Assembly: GCF_003339865.1 (NCBI RefSeq)
Contig: NZ_QPKV01000004.1
Coordinates: 496,001-560,000, forward strand
Origin: Pedobacter chinensis
GTDB taxonomy: Bacteria > Bacteroidota > Bacteroidia > Sphingobacteriales > Sphingobacteriaceae
Direction of reading: 5' to 3'
DNA length: 64,000 bases
Position numbers and translations under genes: made by a program. Below the pieces are notes generated by a model that worked only from the letters and a program-made list of their open reading frames with translations, searched no databases and was not told the origin of the DNA. This document shows, one piece after another, positions 9,390 through 18,682 of the stretch; the stretch's first letter is position 1; each line of letters begins with the position of its first letter.

Positions 9390-9905
9390 ATGAGCAAGCA
9401 GACTATACAAATCGAACCAAAGCGTCCTGTTGATGTACTTTTTGATAAGTATGCCGAAAGTCATCAAAATCCAACCAATAAATTGGTGCATTGGATTTGC
9501 GTTCCATTAATTGTGTTTAGTTTATTGGGCTTGGTTTGGCAAATCCCTTTTCCATATCTGGGATTTCTGGGTCGTTATAACGGTTATTTCAATTGGGCCT
9601 CTTTTCTTTTGGCTTTTAGTTTGTATTATTATTTTACATTGTCGCCCACACTATTTTTCCTTATGATTTGGGTAGTGGGTTTAATGAGCTACATCATTGT
9701 GAAAATTGAGCAAGCTGTTGGTTTAGGTAGTGGAACTGCATATACTATTTATGCTGCGATATTTGTAGCGGCCTGGATCGGTCAATTCATTGGTCATAAA
9801 ATTGAAGGAAAGAAGCCATCGTTTCTCGATGATGTTAAGTTTCTGTTAATCGGACCGATTTGGTTATTGCACTTCATTTGCAAAAAAGCAGGCATTAAGT
9901 ACTAA
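9390..9905 (+). CDS. Mpo1-like (DUF962) membrane protein
   Basis: 171 residues that fit the Mpo1/YGL010w family, whose yeast member is an iron-dependent dioxygenase acting in fatty-acid alpha-oxidation. The N-terminal block with FDKYAESHQNPTNKLVHWI holds conserved histidines, and a second conserved block includes GQFIGHKIEG. Four hydrophobic segments suggest an inner-membrane protein. Activity in bacteria is inferred from the family only. The gene stands alone. Confidence 0.8.
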   Translation: MSKQTIQIEPKRPVDVLFDKYAESHQNPTNKLVHWICVPLIVFSLLGLVWQIPFPYLGFLGRYNGYFNWASFLLAFSLYYYFTLSPTLFFLMIWVVGLMSYIIVKIEQAVGLGSGTAYTIYAAIFVAAWIGQFIGHKIEGKKPSFLDDVKFLLIGPIWLLHFICKKAGIKY

Positions 9906-9917
9906 TCCAAAAGCTGA

Positions 9918-9994
9918 TAACATTAAATTAACACTTATCTAAACAAAGCTTAATTAACATCTAACATATAGCTAACATTGTGGTAATAGCTTTG
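9918..9994 (+). promoter_or_regulatory. Promoter with 11-bp-spaced TAACA repeats, Pho-box-like
   Basis: TAGCTTTG at 9987-9994 fits the TAnnTTTG element, but there is no good TTTG upstream. Instead TAACA recurs at 9918 and 9929, and at 9962 and 9973, in each case exactly 11 bp apart, with a weaker TAAAC at 9940. The last repeat ends 9 bp before the TAnnTTTG. One-turn direct repeats just upstream of a promoter without its distal element suggest control by a PhoB/OmpR-type activator. The regulator is not shown by the sequence. Confidence 0.45.
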
Positions 9995-10016
9995 CCTAAA
10001 ATTAAACACAGGCAAA

Positions 10017-12812
10017 TTGGACTTAATCACAATTTTTAAAAAATCGGCATTAGTCATGCTGATTTCATTTCTGAGCGTAACGGCTTATGCACAAACTGGT
10101 AAAATTTCCGGAACGGTAACCGATAAAAAAACAGGGGAAACCTTAATTGGTGTATCAGTTAAAATAAAAGGAACAAATAAAGGTGTTTCAACTGATGTAG
10201 ATGGTCATTATACGCTTCAGGCAATGGCCAACGGGAATTACATACTTGAATTTTCTTATGTTGGGTATCAAACCAAAGAAGTTTCGGATGTAGAAGTCAA
10301 GTCTCCTTCCATTACCAATTTAAATGTTGTTCTTAATGAAACCGGCGGGCAAAATTTACAAGAAGTTGTTGTAAAAGCTAGTTATAAACAAGAATCTATC
10401 AACACCTTGTATGCCCAACAAAAAAATAGTGCTTTAATTTCTGATGGTATTTCCAGTGAGCAAATTAAAAAATCACCCGATCGAAATACTTCTGATGTAT
10501 TAAAAAGAGTAAGTGGTGCAACAATACAAGACAATAAGTTTGTAATTGTTCGTGGATTAAGTGATCGTTACAATACAGCAACCCTTGATAATTCAACATT
10601 GCCAAGCACCGAAGCGAATAAAAAGGCCTTTTCTTTTGATATAGTACCATCAAACTTAGTTGATAAAATTACTATTAGTAAAACCGCTACTCCCGATTTA
10701 CCAGCAGATTTCGCGGGCGGAGCAGTTCAGATTGTTACCAAAGATATTCCAGATCAAAATTTTCTATCTTTTGGCATCGGATATGGTTATAATAGTCAAT
10801 CTACTTTCAAAGATTTTTCCGCGACAAAAAAGAATGCGTTGAACTATTTAGGATATGAAGATGGTTCGAAACAGCTGGCAGAAAATTTTCCAAGCAGTGA
10901 TTTGATTGCGAAAGGAACCTTACCAAGCTCAAAAAACATTGCCGCATTGAAATCATTGCCGAATGATTATAGCATAAAGAATACTAAAGCATTACCAACT
11001 CAAAATTATCAGTTTAATTTAGGAAGGGTTAAAAACTTTGAGAGTGGAAACAAGTTTGGAGCTATGATTTCGGCAACTTATAGAAACGCTCAAACAATTA
11101 ATCAGGATGTTGAGCGTAACTTTTATGTTTACGATTATATTGATGATCAGTATAAATTCTCTACCAATTTAGGTGCATTAGCAAACTTTGCATACAGTTT
11201 TGGTAAAAATAAAATCAGTTTTAAAAACATCTACAATAAAAATTATGATGATAATTATGCCGTTCGTGCAGGTATAAAAGATGGAAACTCACTCAACCAA
11301 TTTTATGCTTACGATGTGATGCAAAAATCGTTGTTTAAAACTACTTTTGAAGGAGATCATCAAATTGGTAAAGGCAATAATAAATTGAAATGGACTGCCT
11401 CTTATAGCAATATTGGTAACAATCAACCTAATCAGTTGAAAATTAATTATACTAAGCCACTCGCGGCTCAGAATGATCCTTCTGTATTGTACCAGGCAAA
11501 TATTACTTCTTTAGGTAAAGATAATACAAGATTATTTTCAGATTTGAATGAAGATATTTATGCTGGTGACATAAATTATAGCACTCCTTTTAAATTGTTT
11601 GATGCATCTACAACAATGAAAATAGGCTTAGGTTCTCAATACCGCGATCGTGCTTTTGATGCTCGCTTTATTGGTGCTGAACTGGTTACAAATGATGCAG
11701 ATATGCAAACCAGGATCAGAGCTTTACCTGTTACGGAAATTTTCTCTCATTCACTATTCGAATCAGGTGTATATAGGCTTGCAGAAGTTGGTGGGCCGCT
11801 TGATAGCTACAAAGCCAATTCATTCACTAATTATGGTTATGTAATGCTCGATCAAAAATTTGGAGAAAACTTTAGAGCTGTGTACGGTGCAAGAGTAGAG
11901 AATTATAACGTTAAAGTATTAAACTCACTCCAAACATATGTTGATGATAACCAACTTGACGTTCTGCCGTCAGTAAACTTAACTTATAGCTTAACTAAAA
12001 AAGCAAATTTACGGGCTTCATATTATCGTACGTTAGCCAGACCTGAGTTTAGAGAGCTTTCTTTATCATCATTCTATGATTATGAACTTTTAGGGAATAT
12101 TACAGGTAATCCAAACTTAAAAAGATCATTAATAGACAATGCAGATTTAAGATATGAAATTTATCCTGAGGCAGGGCAACTATTTTCTATCTCTGCATTC
12201 TACAAACATTTTACAAATGCCATTGAATCTTATCGTTATGACGTATTATCAACACCTGATGTATCGTTCTTCAATACTCCCAAGGCTTATACATATGGGT
12301 TAGAATTGGAGGCTAGAAAGAATCTGAACTTTATTAACGAAAGTGGTTTTTTTAAAAATACCATAGCTTATTTTAACCTATCACTAATTAAATCTAAGGT
12401 TACTAATCCCACAGATCAGGATTTTATAGATAAGACTCGCCCAATGGTTGGTCAATCTCCTTATGTAATAAATGCAGGGTTACAACACAGCGCATTAGAC
12501 AATAAATTAAACTTTAACATCTTATATAATAAAATTGGAAGAAGAATCATTCAAGCTGGTGGAATTCGTTTCCCTAGCACATGGGAAAATCCGAGAGATG
12601 TTATTGATTTTCAAGCTAGCTATAAAGTAATAAAATCAAGGGGTGAGGTTAAATTGAATATTGGAGATATTTTAAACCAGCGAAGTATCATCTATTTCGA
12701 TTATAATAATGATAAAAAATACAATGGTAGCATTGGCAATGGTGGGGATGAAACCTTTTCTTCTTATAGAACAGGAACAAATGTGTCATTGTCCTTCAAT
12801 TATTCTTTCTAG
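10017..12812 (+). CDS. TonB-dependent outer-membrane receptor
   Basis: 931 residues. A TTG start at 10017 gives a complete signal peptide (MDLITIFKKSALVMLIS, ending TAYAQ); the next ATG at 10056 would remove its basic start. A carboxypeptidase-regulatory-like domain follows (about 27-110, GKISGTVTDKKTGETLIGV), then the plug (about 130-235, ending DFAGGAVQIVTKDIP) and a beta-barrel ending in an aromatic residue (SLSFNYSF). It imports a ligand across the outer membrane with TonB energy. No SusD partner is present. The next gene, a beta-helix lipoprotein, may be its surface partner. Confidence 0.9.
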   Translation: MDLITIFKKSALVMLISFLSVTAYAQTGKISGTVTDKKTGETLIGVSVKIKGTNKGVSTDVDGHYTLQAMANGNYILEFSYVGYQTKEVSDVEVKSPSITNLNVVLNETGGQNLQEVVVKASYKQESINTLYAQQKNSALISDGISSEQIKKSPDRNTSDVLKRVSGATIQDNKFVIVRGLSDRYNTATLDNSTLPSTEANKKAFSFDIVPSNLVDKITISKTATPDLPADFAGGAVQIVTKDIPDQNFLSFGIGYGYNSQSTFKDFSATKKNALNYLGYEDGSKQLAENFPSSDLIAKGTLPSSKNIAALKSLPNDYSIKNTKALPTQNYQFNLGRVKNFESGNKFGAMISATYRNAQTINQDVERNFYVYDYIDDQYKFSTNLGALANFAYSFGKNKISFKNIYNKNYDDNYAVRAGIKDGNSLNQFYAYDVMQKSLFKTTFEGDHQIGKGNNKLKWTASYSNIGNNQPNQLKINYTKPLAAQNDPSVLYQANITSLGKDNTRLFSDLNEDIYAGDINYSTPFKLFDASTTMKIGLGSQYRDRAFDARFIGAELVTNDADMQTRIRALPVTEIFSHSLFESGVYRLAEVGGPLDSYKANSFTNYGYVMLDQKFGENFRAVYGARVENYNVKVLNSLQTYVDDNQLDVLPSVNLTYSLTKKANLRASYYRTLARPEFRELSLSSFYDYELLGNITGNPNLKRSLIDNADLRYEIYPEAGQLFSISAFYKHFTNAIESYRYDVLSTPDVSFFNTPKAYTYGLELEARKNLNFINESGFFKNTIAYFNLSLIKSKVTNPTDQDFIDKTRPMVGQSPYVINAGLQHSALDNKLNFNILYNKIGRRIIQAGGIRFPSTWENPRDVIDFQASYKVIKSRGEVKLNIGDILNQRSIIYFDYNNDKKYNGSIGNGGDETFSSYRTGTNVSLSFNYSF

Positions 12813-12893
12813 TCTTTACAATATGTTAATAGGATATTAATCTTGAAGAAAAACTAAAAGTGTCTATTTGTAAAAATATTTAAAACAAAAAAA

Positions 12894-14345
12894 ATGAAAA
12901 ACCAATTCCTACTACTTGCTTTATCAGTAGTTTTATTTTCAACTTCTTGCAAGAAGAATGTAATCGTTGAAGGCCCATCAACAGAAATCCCTGTAGAGGC
13001 AACAAATGTTGTAGAAATTTCTGGTGAAATTTCAGCAAATACAACTTGGTCAGCGAGTAAAATATACTTATTAAAAGGTTTTGTCTACGTTAGTAATGGT
13101 GCAACATTAACGATAGAGCCTGGAACTATTATTAAAGGTGATAAGGCCTCGAAAGGTACTTTAATTATTACTCGTGGTTCCAAAATTAATGCAACAGGTA
13201 CAGTTGATAAGCCAATTGTATTTACATCGGCTTTAGCAGCCGGCGCACGTTCACAAGGAGATTGGGGTGGGGTTATTTTATTAGGTAAAGCTCCGGTAAA
13301 CCAAGGCAATGATGTTAAAATTGAAGGCGGTTTAGTACAGCCTGCAGGAAAAGATGAAAAAGCGTATATCTTCTATGGCGGTACAGATGCTTCTGATAAT
13401 TCCGGTATAATGAAATATGTACGTATTGAATTTGCAGGTATTGCTTACTCTGTAGATAATGAGATTAATGGATTGACCATGGGTGGGGTTGGTAATGGTA
13501 CACAATTGGATTATATTCAGGTTTATCGTTCTGGTGATGATGCTTTTGAATGGTTTGGTGGAACTGTAAATGCTAAACATTTATTAGCAATTGGTACTTG
13601 GGATGATGATTTTGATACCGATTTTGGTTATTCAGGTAATGTTCAATTTGCATTAGCACAACGTGTTGCTACAGTTGCAGATCAATCACAATCAAATGGC
13701 TTCGAATCTGATAATAACGGCACAGGTACAAATCAAACGCCTAAAACCTCAGCCGTTTTCTCTAATGTAACTATCTTAGGCCCAATTAGAGCCGCAGGTG
13801 GTGCTTATAATGCTAACTTTTTTCATGGTGCTCAAATCCGTCGTAATTCTTCTATGAGCCTGTTAAACTCTGTAATTTCAGGCTTTCCTATTGGAATTTA
13901 TATTGATGATACTAAAGTAGAAACTCCAGGTGCTACTGCAGCAAACTTTACTAGTGGTAGCATGGTTATTGCTAATAATTTAATTTATGGTACTAAAACC
14001 ACAGAAGTAAGTGTAAGTAATACAGCAGTTGCGGCAGCTATCGAAACTAAATTACGTGCTGATAATACTTTTGCTTCAACTCTTTTTGCCGGGTCGCTTT
14101 TTAACAACCCATATACTTATGGAACAGATTTTGCATTAAGTGGAGCGGCTGGAAAAGCAGATTTTACGCTTTCAACTACGTCAGCAGCAGCAACTGGAGC
14201 TTCATTTACAAACGCTAAAGTTTCAGGTTCATTCTTTGATAAAGTTGATTACAAAGGTGCTTTCGGTACTGAAAACTGGGCAGCAGGTTGGGCTGAGGTT
14301 GATGCACAAAAATTGGAATATACAACCCCTGGTACAGTTAAATAA
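12894..14345 (+). CDS. Surface lipoprotein with a beta-helix fold
   Basis: 483 residues starting with a lipoprotein signal (LFSTSCKK, Cys at about 19). The body has repeated short turns such as LTIEPGTIIKGDKASKG, SKINATGTVDKPIVFTSALA and GDWGGVILLGKAPV, which fit a right-handed parallel beta-helix. It follows the TonB-dependent receptor with an 81-bp gap and is probably co-transcribed, so it may capture or process the receptor's ligand. No catalytic motif is evident. Ends at a terminator. Confidence 0.8.
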   Translation: MKNQFLLLALSVVLFSTSCKKNVIVEGPSTEIPVEATNVVEISGEISANTTWSASKIYLLKGFVYVSNGATLTIEPGTIIKGDKASKGTLIITRGSKINATGTVDKPIVFTSALAAGARSQGDWGGVILLGKAPVNQGNDVKIEGGLVQPAGKDEKAYIFYGGTDASDNSGIMKYVRIEFAGIAYSVDNEINGLTMGGVGNGTQLDYIQVYRSGDDAFEWFGGTVNAKHLLAIGTWDDDFDTDFGYSGNVQFALAQRVATVADQSQSNGFESDNNGTGTNQTPKTSAVFSNVTILGPIRAAGGAYNANFFHGAQIRRNSSMSLLNSVISGFPIGIYIDDTKVETPGATAANFTSGSMVIANNLIYGTKTTEVSVSNTAVAAAIETKLRADNTFASTLFAGSLFNNPYTYGTDFALSGAAGKADFTLSTTSAAATGASFTNAKVSGSFFDKVDYKGAFGTENWAAGWAEVDAQKLEYTTPGTVK

Positions 14346-14366
14346 TTAATATAATTCATAAATATA

Positions 14367-14398
14367 GAAAATGCCAGGTAGAAATATCTGGCATTTTT
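14367..14398 (+). terminator. Terminator of the receptor/lipoprotein unit
   Basis: AAAATGCCAG pairs with CTGGCATTTT across a 10-base loop and ends in a T-run. It lies 22 bp after the lipoprotein stop. Confidence 0.9.
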
Positions 14399-14522
14399 AC
14401 GTTTAAGGTATTTTAATGGTTTTGCTTGTTGGTTATGTACGCTTATATATGATAAAGTTTTTATGAGTATTATTTAATGTATGGTTAATTTAAATTGAAC
14501 ATACACATTGTATAATTGATTA

Positions 14523-15719
14523 ATGAAAACAATAAATATTAATGCTCTTAAAGTCGCAATAGTTGCAGTTTTATTAGCGACAACTTTTAATAGTTGTAAG
14601 AAAGAAAATGTTAAACTTTCAGAACTATCTATTCAGAAAGCCGATAAAGAACTTTATAATGCTTTATTGGAAAGCGGTATAAAAGCAAAAAATATAGTTG
14701 AACTTAAAGAATATTATCTTGTTGAAGGAGATTTATTATTTAAGAAAAATAAGACAGATTTGAAAAAAGTGAGTGCTTATTTTGGAAATGAAAATTCGAA
14801 ACAAACTCTATTACAAGAGCAAATTGTTAGTAAAGGTAAAATATCTTCTATACGTGGTAACAAAATAGCACAATGGCAGACTAGTTCCTTAATTTCTTCT
14901 TTTAACGTCGAAAATATAAAAATACTTACTTCTTCCGTTCAAAATAGTTGGGTTGTGGGTATATGGAATGCACTTCGTAATTGGTCTTCGATACCCTCTT
15001 GTCAAGTGGGCTTTTATACTGATTGGACTTTATCTGTAACAAATGTCGAACCAAATACAATAACTTTTACGGATGCAACTACTGATCCAGAACTTAATGG
15101 CTATTATGCTATATCTGAATTCCCAACTAACGATAACGCTGGATTTCGAATAAGAATTAATGGAAATCTGTATAATAGTTTATCTGATTCTCAAAAAATT
15201 TATATTTTAACACATGAGATAGGGCATTGCCTTGGTTTTAGACACACAGATAATCCTGGTAATGATTCATTTGGGACAATACAAATTCCAGGAACACCAA
15301 CTTCTGATCCTAATTCAGTAATGAATAGTGGGAGCTATAATTCGGTAGTGCCAAATTGGAGTTCATTTTCCACTTATGATGTAATAGCAGCACAAACGCT
15401 TTATCCTCCTGGCCCTTATGATAGTTGTATTATTGGTGATTTTGTTAACTATATCGATCCCGATAATTATTCTTTTAACTTACAATGGAATAATGCGATG
15501 CTTGCCACATCCACGGTTACCCTACAGCTTTATCAATACGGAATTTTTAAAGCTACCATTGCCAGTAATATTCCAAATAATGGTAATGCATTAATCGCTC
15601 CAATCGGTTTAGCAAGTTTTGTTACAAATACTTTTCCACAGCTGCAGATCAAAATAATAGCAGATGACGACCCTGGTAGATTTGATTATAGTCAAATGTT
15701 TTATTATACGTCAAATTAA
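14523..15719 (+). CDS. Secreted HEIGH-type zinc metalloprotease (M57-like)
   Basis: 398 residues. A lipoprotein signal ends at C25 (TTFNSC). The middle has the extended zinc motif HEIGHCLGFRH, giving H231, E232, H235 and H241, which is the metzincin pattern; the HEIGH core is that of the dual-action HEIGH (M57) peptidases. A propeptide-like region precedes it, and a C-terminal region of about 100 residues from residue 300 on looks like a beta-sandwich. It is likely an outer-membrane-anchored protease. Its own terminator follows. Confidence 0.85.
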   Translation: MKTININALKVAIVAVLLATTFNSCKKENVKLSELSIQKADKELYNALLESGIKAKNIVELKEYYLVEGDLLFKKNKTDLKKVSAYFGNENSKQTLLQEQIVSKGKISSIRGNKIAQWQTSSLISSFNVENIKILTSSVQNSWVVGIWNALRNWSSIPSCQVGFYTDWTLSVTNVEPNTITFTDATTDPELNGYYAISEFPTNDNAGFRIRINGNLYNSLSDSQKIYILTHEIGHCLGFRHTDNPGNDSFGTIQIPGTPTSDPNSVMNSGSYNSVVPNWSSFSTYDVIAAQTLYPPGPYDSCIIGDFVNYIDPDNYSFNLQWNNAMLATSTVTLQLYQYGIFKATIASNIPNNGNALIAPIGLASFVTNTFPQLQIKIIADDDPGRFDYSQMFYYTSN

Positions 15720-15756
15720 TTTACATAGAGTATATAAGAAATCGAAAGGCCTATAT

Positions 15757-15794
15757 AAAAAGCCATTCTGTTTTATTGCAGGATGGCTTTTTTT
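15757..15794 (+). terminator. Terminator of the metalloprotease gene
   Basis: AAAAGCCATTCTG pairs with CAGGATGGCTTTT (one T-G pair) with an 8-base loop, ending in a T-run. Confidence 0.9.
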
Positions 15795-15845
15795 AATGCT
15801 TTGTAGCGTTTGCTGATTAATTAACGTATAAGCTATAAAAAACAA

Positions 15846-16178
15846 GTGATGAAAAATAAAATAACCTTGAACAAAATCTCCTATTGCTTAATCTTCTTAT
15901 CTTTTTTAACATTAACCTTTACTGGTTGTAAAAAAGAGGAAGATACACAAACCCTCGAGCTTAAATATAGAACCCTGGCCTGGAATTATTTAAATGATCA
16001 ATCCAAATCTTCAGTAAGAATTAATTGGAAAGAAGCACCAATTACTTATTCGACGAAAGATAATGAAGAAGTTGCAGAGGTAATGTTTTACACCACTGAT
16101 GACGCATTGTTAGGGCCAATTATTGTCTGTATTTCCATTAAAACAAAAACTGTGCTTGGGGTAGGAGCAAGGTTTTAA
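15846..16178 (+). CDS. Small lipoprotein of unknown function
   Basis: 110 residues with a clear lipoprotein signal (LTFTGCKKEED, Cys at about 27). The mature part is about 80 residues and ends in GVGARF. I do not recognise the family. It follows the metalloprotease gene on the same strand but past its terminator. A secreted inhibitor or partner of that protease would be speculation. Confidence 0.7.
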   Translation: MMKNKITLNKISYCLIFLSFLTLTFTGCKKEEDTQTLELKYRTLAWNYLNDQSKSSVRINWKEAPITYSTKDNEEVAEVMFYTTDDALLGPIIVCISIKTKTVLGVGARF

Positions 16179-16192
16179 TTATTAGTTTTTGC

Positions 16193-16498
16193 TTAAGCTT
16201 TAACTACTTTTTTTGTTCTTGATGTTGTTTTTTTCTCTGACAAAATATCAGTAGCCTCTTTCGAAGGTGCAGAAATTTCCTCTTCTTTAATAAATGAAGT
16301 TATAGAATCATCTTTTGGATTTAATGAAATTTTCTTCGAAAGCTGTTTCGCGAATTTCTCTATCACTTTCTCTGTTTTTTTTGCTTTGCCAAATTGGGCG
16401 AGCACTTCGTTAAATGCAATTGTTAATTTTGATTCTAATTCTTTACGTGCTTTCTTATTTGCCGAAGTATCTTTCGACCTGGATTTATGCTTTTTCAT
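16193..16498 (-). CDS. Lysine-rich small protein of unknown function
   Basis: 101 residues, very rich in Lys and Ser at both ends (KKHKSRSKDTSANKKARKEL at the start, TTSRTKKVVKA at the end), with a helical middle (about 25-60). It has no signal peptide. The basic tails recall small nucleic-acid-binding proteins, but no family is recognised. It ends 14 bp from the convergent lipoprotein gene. Confidence 0.65.
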   Translation of the reverse strand: MKKHKSRSKDTSANKKARKELESKLTIAFNEVLAQFGKAKKTEKVIEKFAKQLSKKISLNPKDDSITSFIKEEEISAPSKEATDILSEKKTTSRTKKVVKA

Positions 16499-16645
16499 TT
16501 AACTTGTTTTGGATTATCCAAAGATAAAATATCGTTAAGTTAAATTAATATTATGATTATGTTAACTTACAACTAACGAATTAACATATAAAATATTTAG
16601 CGTAAATTAGTTAACAACAAAGGCTTATTGTAAAATCTAATCGAT

Positions 16646-16798
16646 ATGAATTATCCAATTTTAATTGCTGTTGCCGTTTTGGTTGTTCTTCTTATCGCTT
16701 TTCTCATCATAAAAAACCAAAAGGATAAAAAGAAGTTTGAACAAGAAGTAATCGATTCTGAACTTTCGCCTGAAAAAGACGACAAAGAAAATATTTAA
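16646..16798 (+). CDS. 50-residue single-pass membrane protein
   Basis: An ATG at 16646 opens a 50-residue frame starting MNYPILIAVAVLVVLLIAF, a membrane segment (about 4-22), followed by a basic stretch (KNQKDKKK) and an acidic tail (SELSPEKDDKENI). The basic-after-hydrophobic order suggests an inside C-terminus. Its stop overlaps the stop of the convergent gene 16795-17070 by 3-4 bases in the palindrome TTTAAA. Function unknown. Confidence 0.65.
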   Translation: MNYPILIAVAVLVVLLIAFLIIKNQKDKKKFEQEVIDSELSPEKDDKENI

Positions 16799-17070
16799 AA
16801 TTTACTTCCTTCGGCCACTTCGCCTCCTAAATCCAAAGTGTTTTGAAAAGCTTCCAGGTAACTGAGCAGATGCCTTTCTGCATTAGCATAAGAGGTAAAA
16901 GTTGAAGCAGGCTCATTTGGATCTGCATCGCTCTTGTTTTTGAAATACAGGCTAATTTGAAATTTAAAGCTATTCTCATTATTAATTGGCGACATTATTC
17001 TCGCTTTAACCGAATGGCCGTGAATTTCTACAAAGAACTCTTTCAAAATAGTATATATAACAGCCGACAT
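16795..17070 (-). CDS. Small protein of unknown function
   Basis: 91 residues, soluble, with no signal peptide. The sequence alternates strands (EIHGHSVKARIMSPI, FKFQISLYFKNKSD) with one helix near 60-80. I do not recognise it. It is convergent with the 50-residue membrane protein gene, sharing the bases of the stop codon. Confidence 0.65.
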   Translation of the reverse strand: MSAVIYTILKEFFVEIHGHSVKARIMSPINNENSFKFQISLYFKNKSDADPNEPASTFTSYANAERHLLSYLEAFQNTLDLGGEVAEGSKF

Positions 17071-17206
17071 AGGATTAATTTTAAGTTTCTAATTATTGTA
17101 TAAAGAACTAAAATACTTGAAAAGCCTAATAGTTTTCGGAAGTTAGCAATAACATAACGTTTTGTTAACATTAAATTAATGTGTTTTTGATTATAAAATG
17201 TCCAGT

Positions 17207-18412
17207 TTATTTCTTTAAAGGTTCATAAGCATAAACAATTTCATACTTAATATTTTTGAGGTTATTGGAAATCTGTCCGATTTTTAAATCCTGTATTTGA
17301 GGGGTAGGCTCACAAAACGAATATTTTTTACCCTGGTAAAGAATGAAATTGCCCACAGGTTTATCAAACTGAACAGCCATTGTTAAATGAGTGGGGTAAA
17401 GCAAGGCGATCATGGGCAGGTTATATATTTCTTTTACAAGATAAAAAAACAAGGCGGCGCGATCGTCGCAATCACTATATTCGTTCAATAAGGTTTGTTC
17501 CGGAGACAGTCGTTTCTCCTTACCGAAATTCTGTCCGTCATCTTCATAAAGAAAAGCATAACGGGTAAACCGCATCAAATAATCAACACCTTTTTTCTGA
17601 TCCATTCGTTTTACATTTTCCTTTAAAATCGGAATTAAAGAACTGTAAGTTTCCCGGCTTAGCGGAATATTAAAATAGCTTTCGTAATCAACTACGGGGT
17701 AATTTTTGAATATGGTTTGCACCTCTTCGTTAACTTTTAGCTTAAAATGATAAACTTTCTGTTTGTAGCTAAACTCAACTTCTTTGCTCTCATAACTTTC
17801 TGGTTTAAATTCAGGCATTCTTGTTACCTTATAAGAGAAAGATTTTTTTGCCTCAGGCATTCTGATTTTAATCGGGATATAGATGTTTTGTTTGAAAAGT
17901 TTTCCATAATCATGATAATTTAAGCACATGTATTTCTGGTCATCAATCATAAAAAATGGAATATCGCTGATGTCTTCATCATTTCTAACGTAAAAAATAA
18001 TCTGTTCATTGCCAATTGCAATTCTGGCATCATAGCCGCATTTACTCAACAAAAACCACTTGTAAAGGGTATACCTAAAATAGTTCTGTACTTTCGGGCT
18101 TATTTCTTCCGCCGTTCTTCTGATCAATTGATAATAAATCCAATCATTAAGATGATGTTTTTCCTGATAAGCTTTTAAAGAGGAAATAAGATCATGATAA
18201 TCACTTAATGATATTTCATCGTAAAATTTTGAAACCTCTACCGAAGCAGGAATTTGAGCTACCGGTAAAACAAATGAAGGGCTTACCTCGAAATTGAATG
18301 TACCATCATAAAATTCAAAAACGTGTTTTTGCGCACCAGATATGCCTGAATGCATAATCAGCGTAGCAAAAACAAAGATCTTTAATAAATATATGTTGCG
18401 ATTCTTTTTCAA
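17207..18412 (-). CDS. Secreted transglutaminase-like protein
   Basis: 401 residues with a signal peptide (about 1-27, ending SGISGAQ). The N-terminal two thirds are mostly strand-like. The last part fits the transglutaminase-like fold: C315 in YSDCDDRAALF, H342 in YPTHLTMAV, and an acidic residue in FCEPTPQ as a likely third catalytic residue. Such domains act as proteases, amidases or crosslinkers; which applies here is unknown. It stands alone, facing the small RNA gene at 18593. Confidence 0.7.
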   Translation of the reverse strand: MKKNRNIYLLKIFVFATLIMHSGISGAQKHVFEFYDGTFNFEVSPSFVLPVAQIPASVEVSKFYDEISLSDYHDLISSLKAYQEKHHLNDWIYYQLIRRTAEEISPKVQNYFRYTLYKWFLLSKCGYDARIAIGNEQIIFYVRNDEDISDIPFFMIDDQKYMCLNYHDYGKLFKQNIYIPIKIRMPEAKKSFSYKVTRMPEFKPESYESKEVEFSYKQKVYHFKLKVNEEVQTIFKNYPVVDYESYFNIPLSRETYSSLIPILKENVKRMDQKKGVDYLMRFTRYAFLYEDDGQNFGKEKRLSPEQTLLNEYSDCDDRAALFFYLVKEIYNLPMIALLYPTHLTMAVQFDKPVGNFILYQGKKYSFCEPTPQIQDLKIGQISNNLKNIKYEIVYAYEPLKK

Positions 18413-18553
18413 TTGGCTAAAAGTTGTTCACATTAAATTTACCTATAATTAACATAAAATCAATAATTTGTTTATGTGAAGATTAGCGATGGTGCTTAAC
18501 AGGAATTTAACACGAGATTTTTCTCAGAAAAAAATTATAATAATTTATTTTTT

Positions 18554-18587
18554 TTTGCTGTTAATTAAAATTAAAATTATACATTTG
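18554..18587 (+). promoter_or_regulatory. Promoter of an orphan small RNA
   Basis: TTTG at 18554-18557 and TACATTTG at 18580-18587 are 22 bp apart and match the Bacteroidota promoter. No protein gene on this strand follows; the next strong signal is the terminator at 18651-18682. Confidence 0.75.
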
Positions 18588-18592
18588 CAATG

Positions 18593-18682
18593 CAAGGGGT
18601 GAGAGCCTTGCATCACAATCATAAAGATTGAGAGCGTTAATTTAGATAAAGGTTACAACAGCGATTGTTGTAACCTTTTTTT
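18593..18682 (+). ncRNA. Orphan small RNA with its own promoter and terminator
   Basis: About 90 bases between a consensus promoter and a strong terminator. The 5' part folds as ATGCAAGG (18590-18597) with CCTTGCAT (18606-18613); if transcription starts at about 18593 the first pairs are lost, but CAAGG/CCTTG remains. A linker of about 37 bases follows, then a perfect 10-bp stem GGTTACAACA/TGTTGTAACC (18651-18660, 18666-18675) and seven T. A 13-codon frame in the region (HHNH) is probably chance. I do not recognise a known RNA family. Confidence 0.65.
18651..18682 (+). terminator. Terminator of the orphan small RNA
   Basis: Perfect 10-bp stem with loop GCGAT and a seven-T tail. Confidence 0.93.

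Noticed and set aside
18590..18631. Histidine-type leader peptide in front of the terminator
   Set aside because: Only three His in 13 codons, and no biosynthetic gene follows on this strand; the next genes are on the minus strand.
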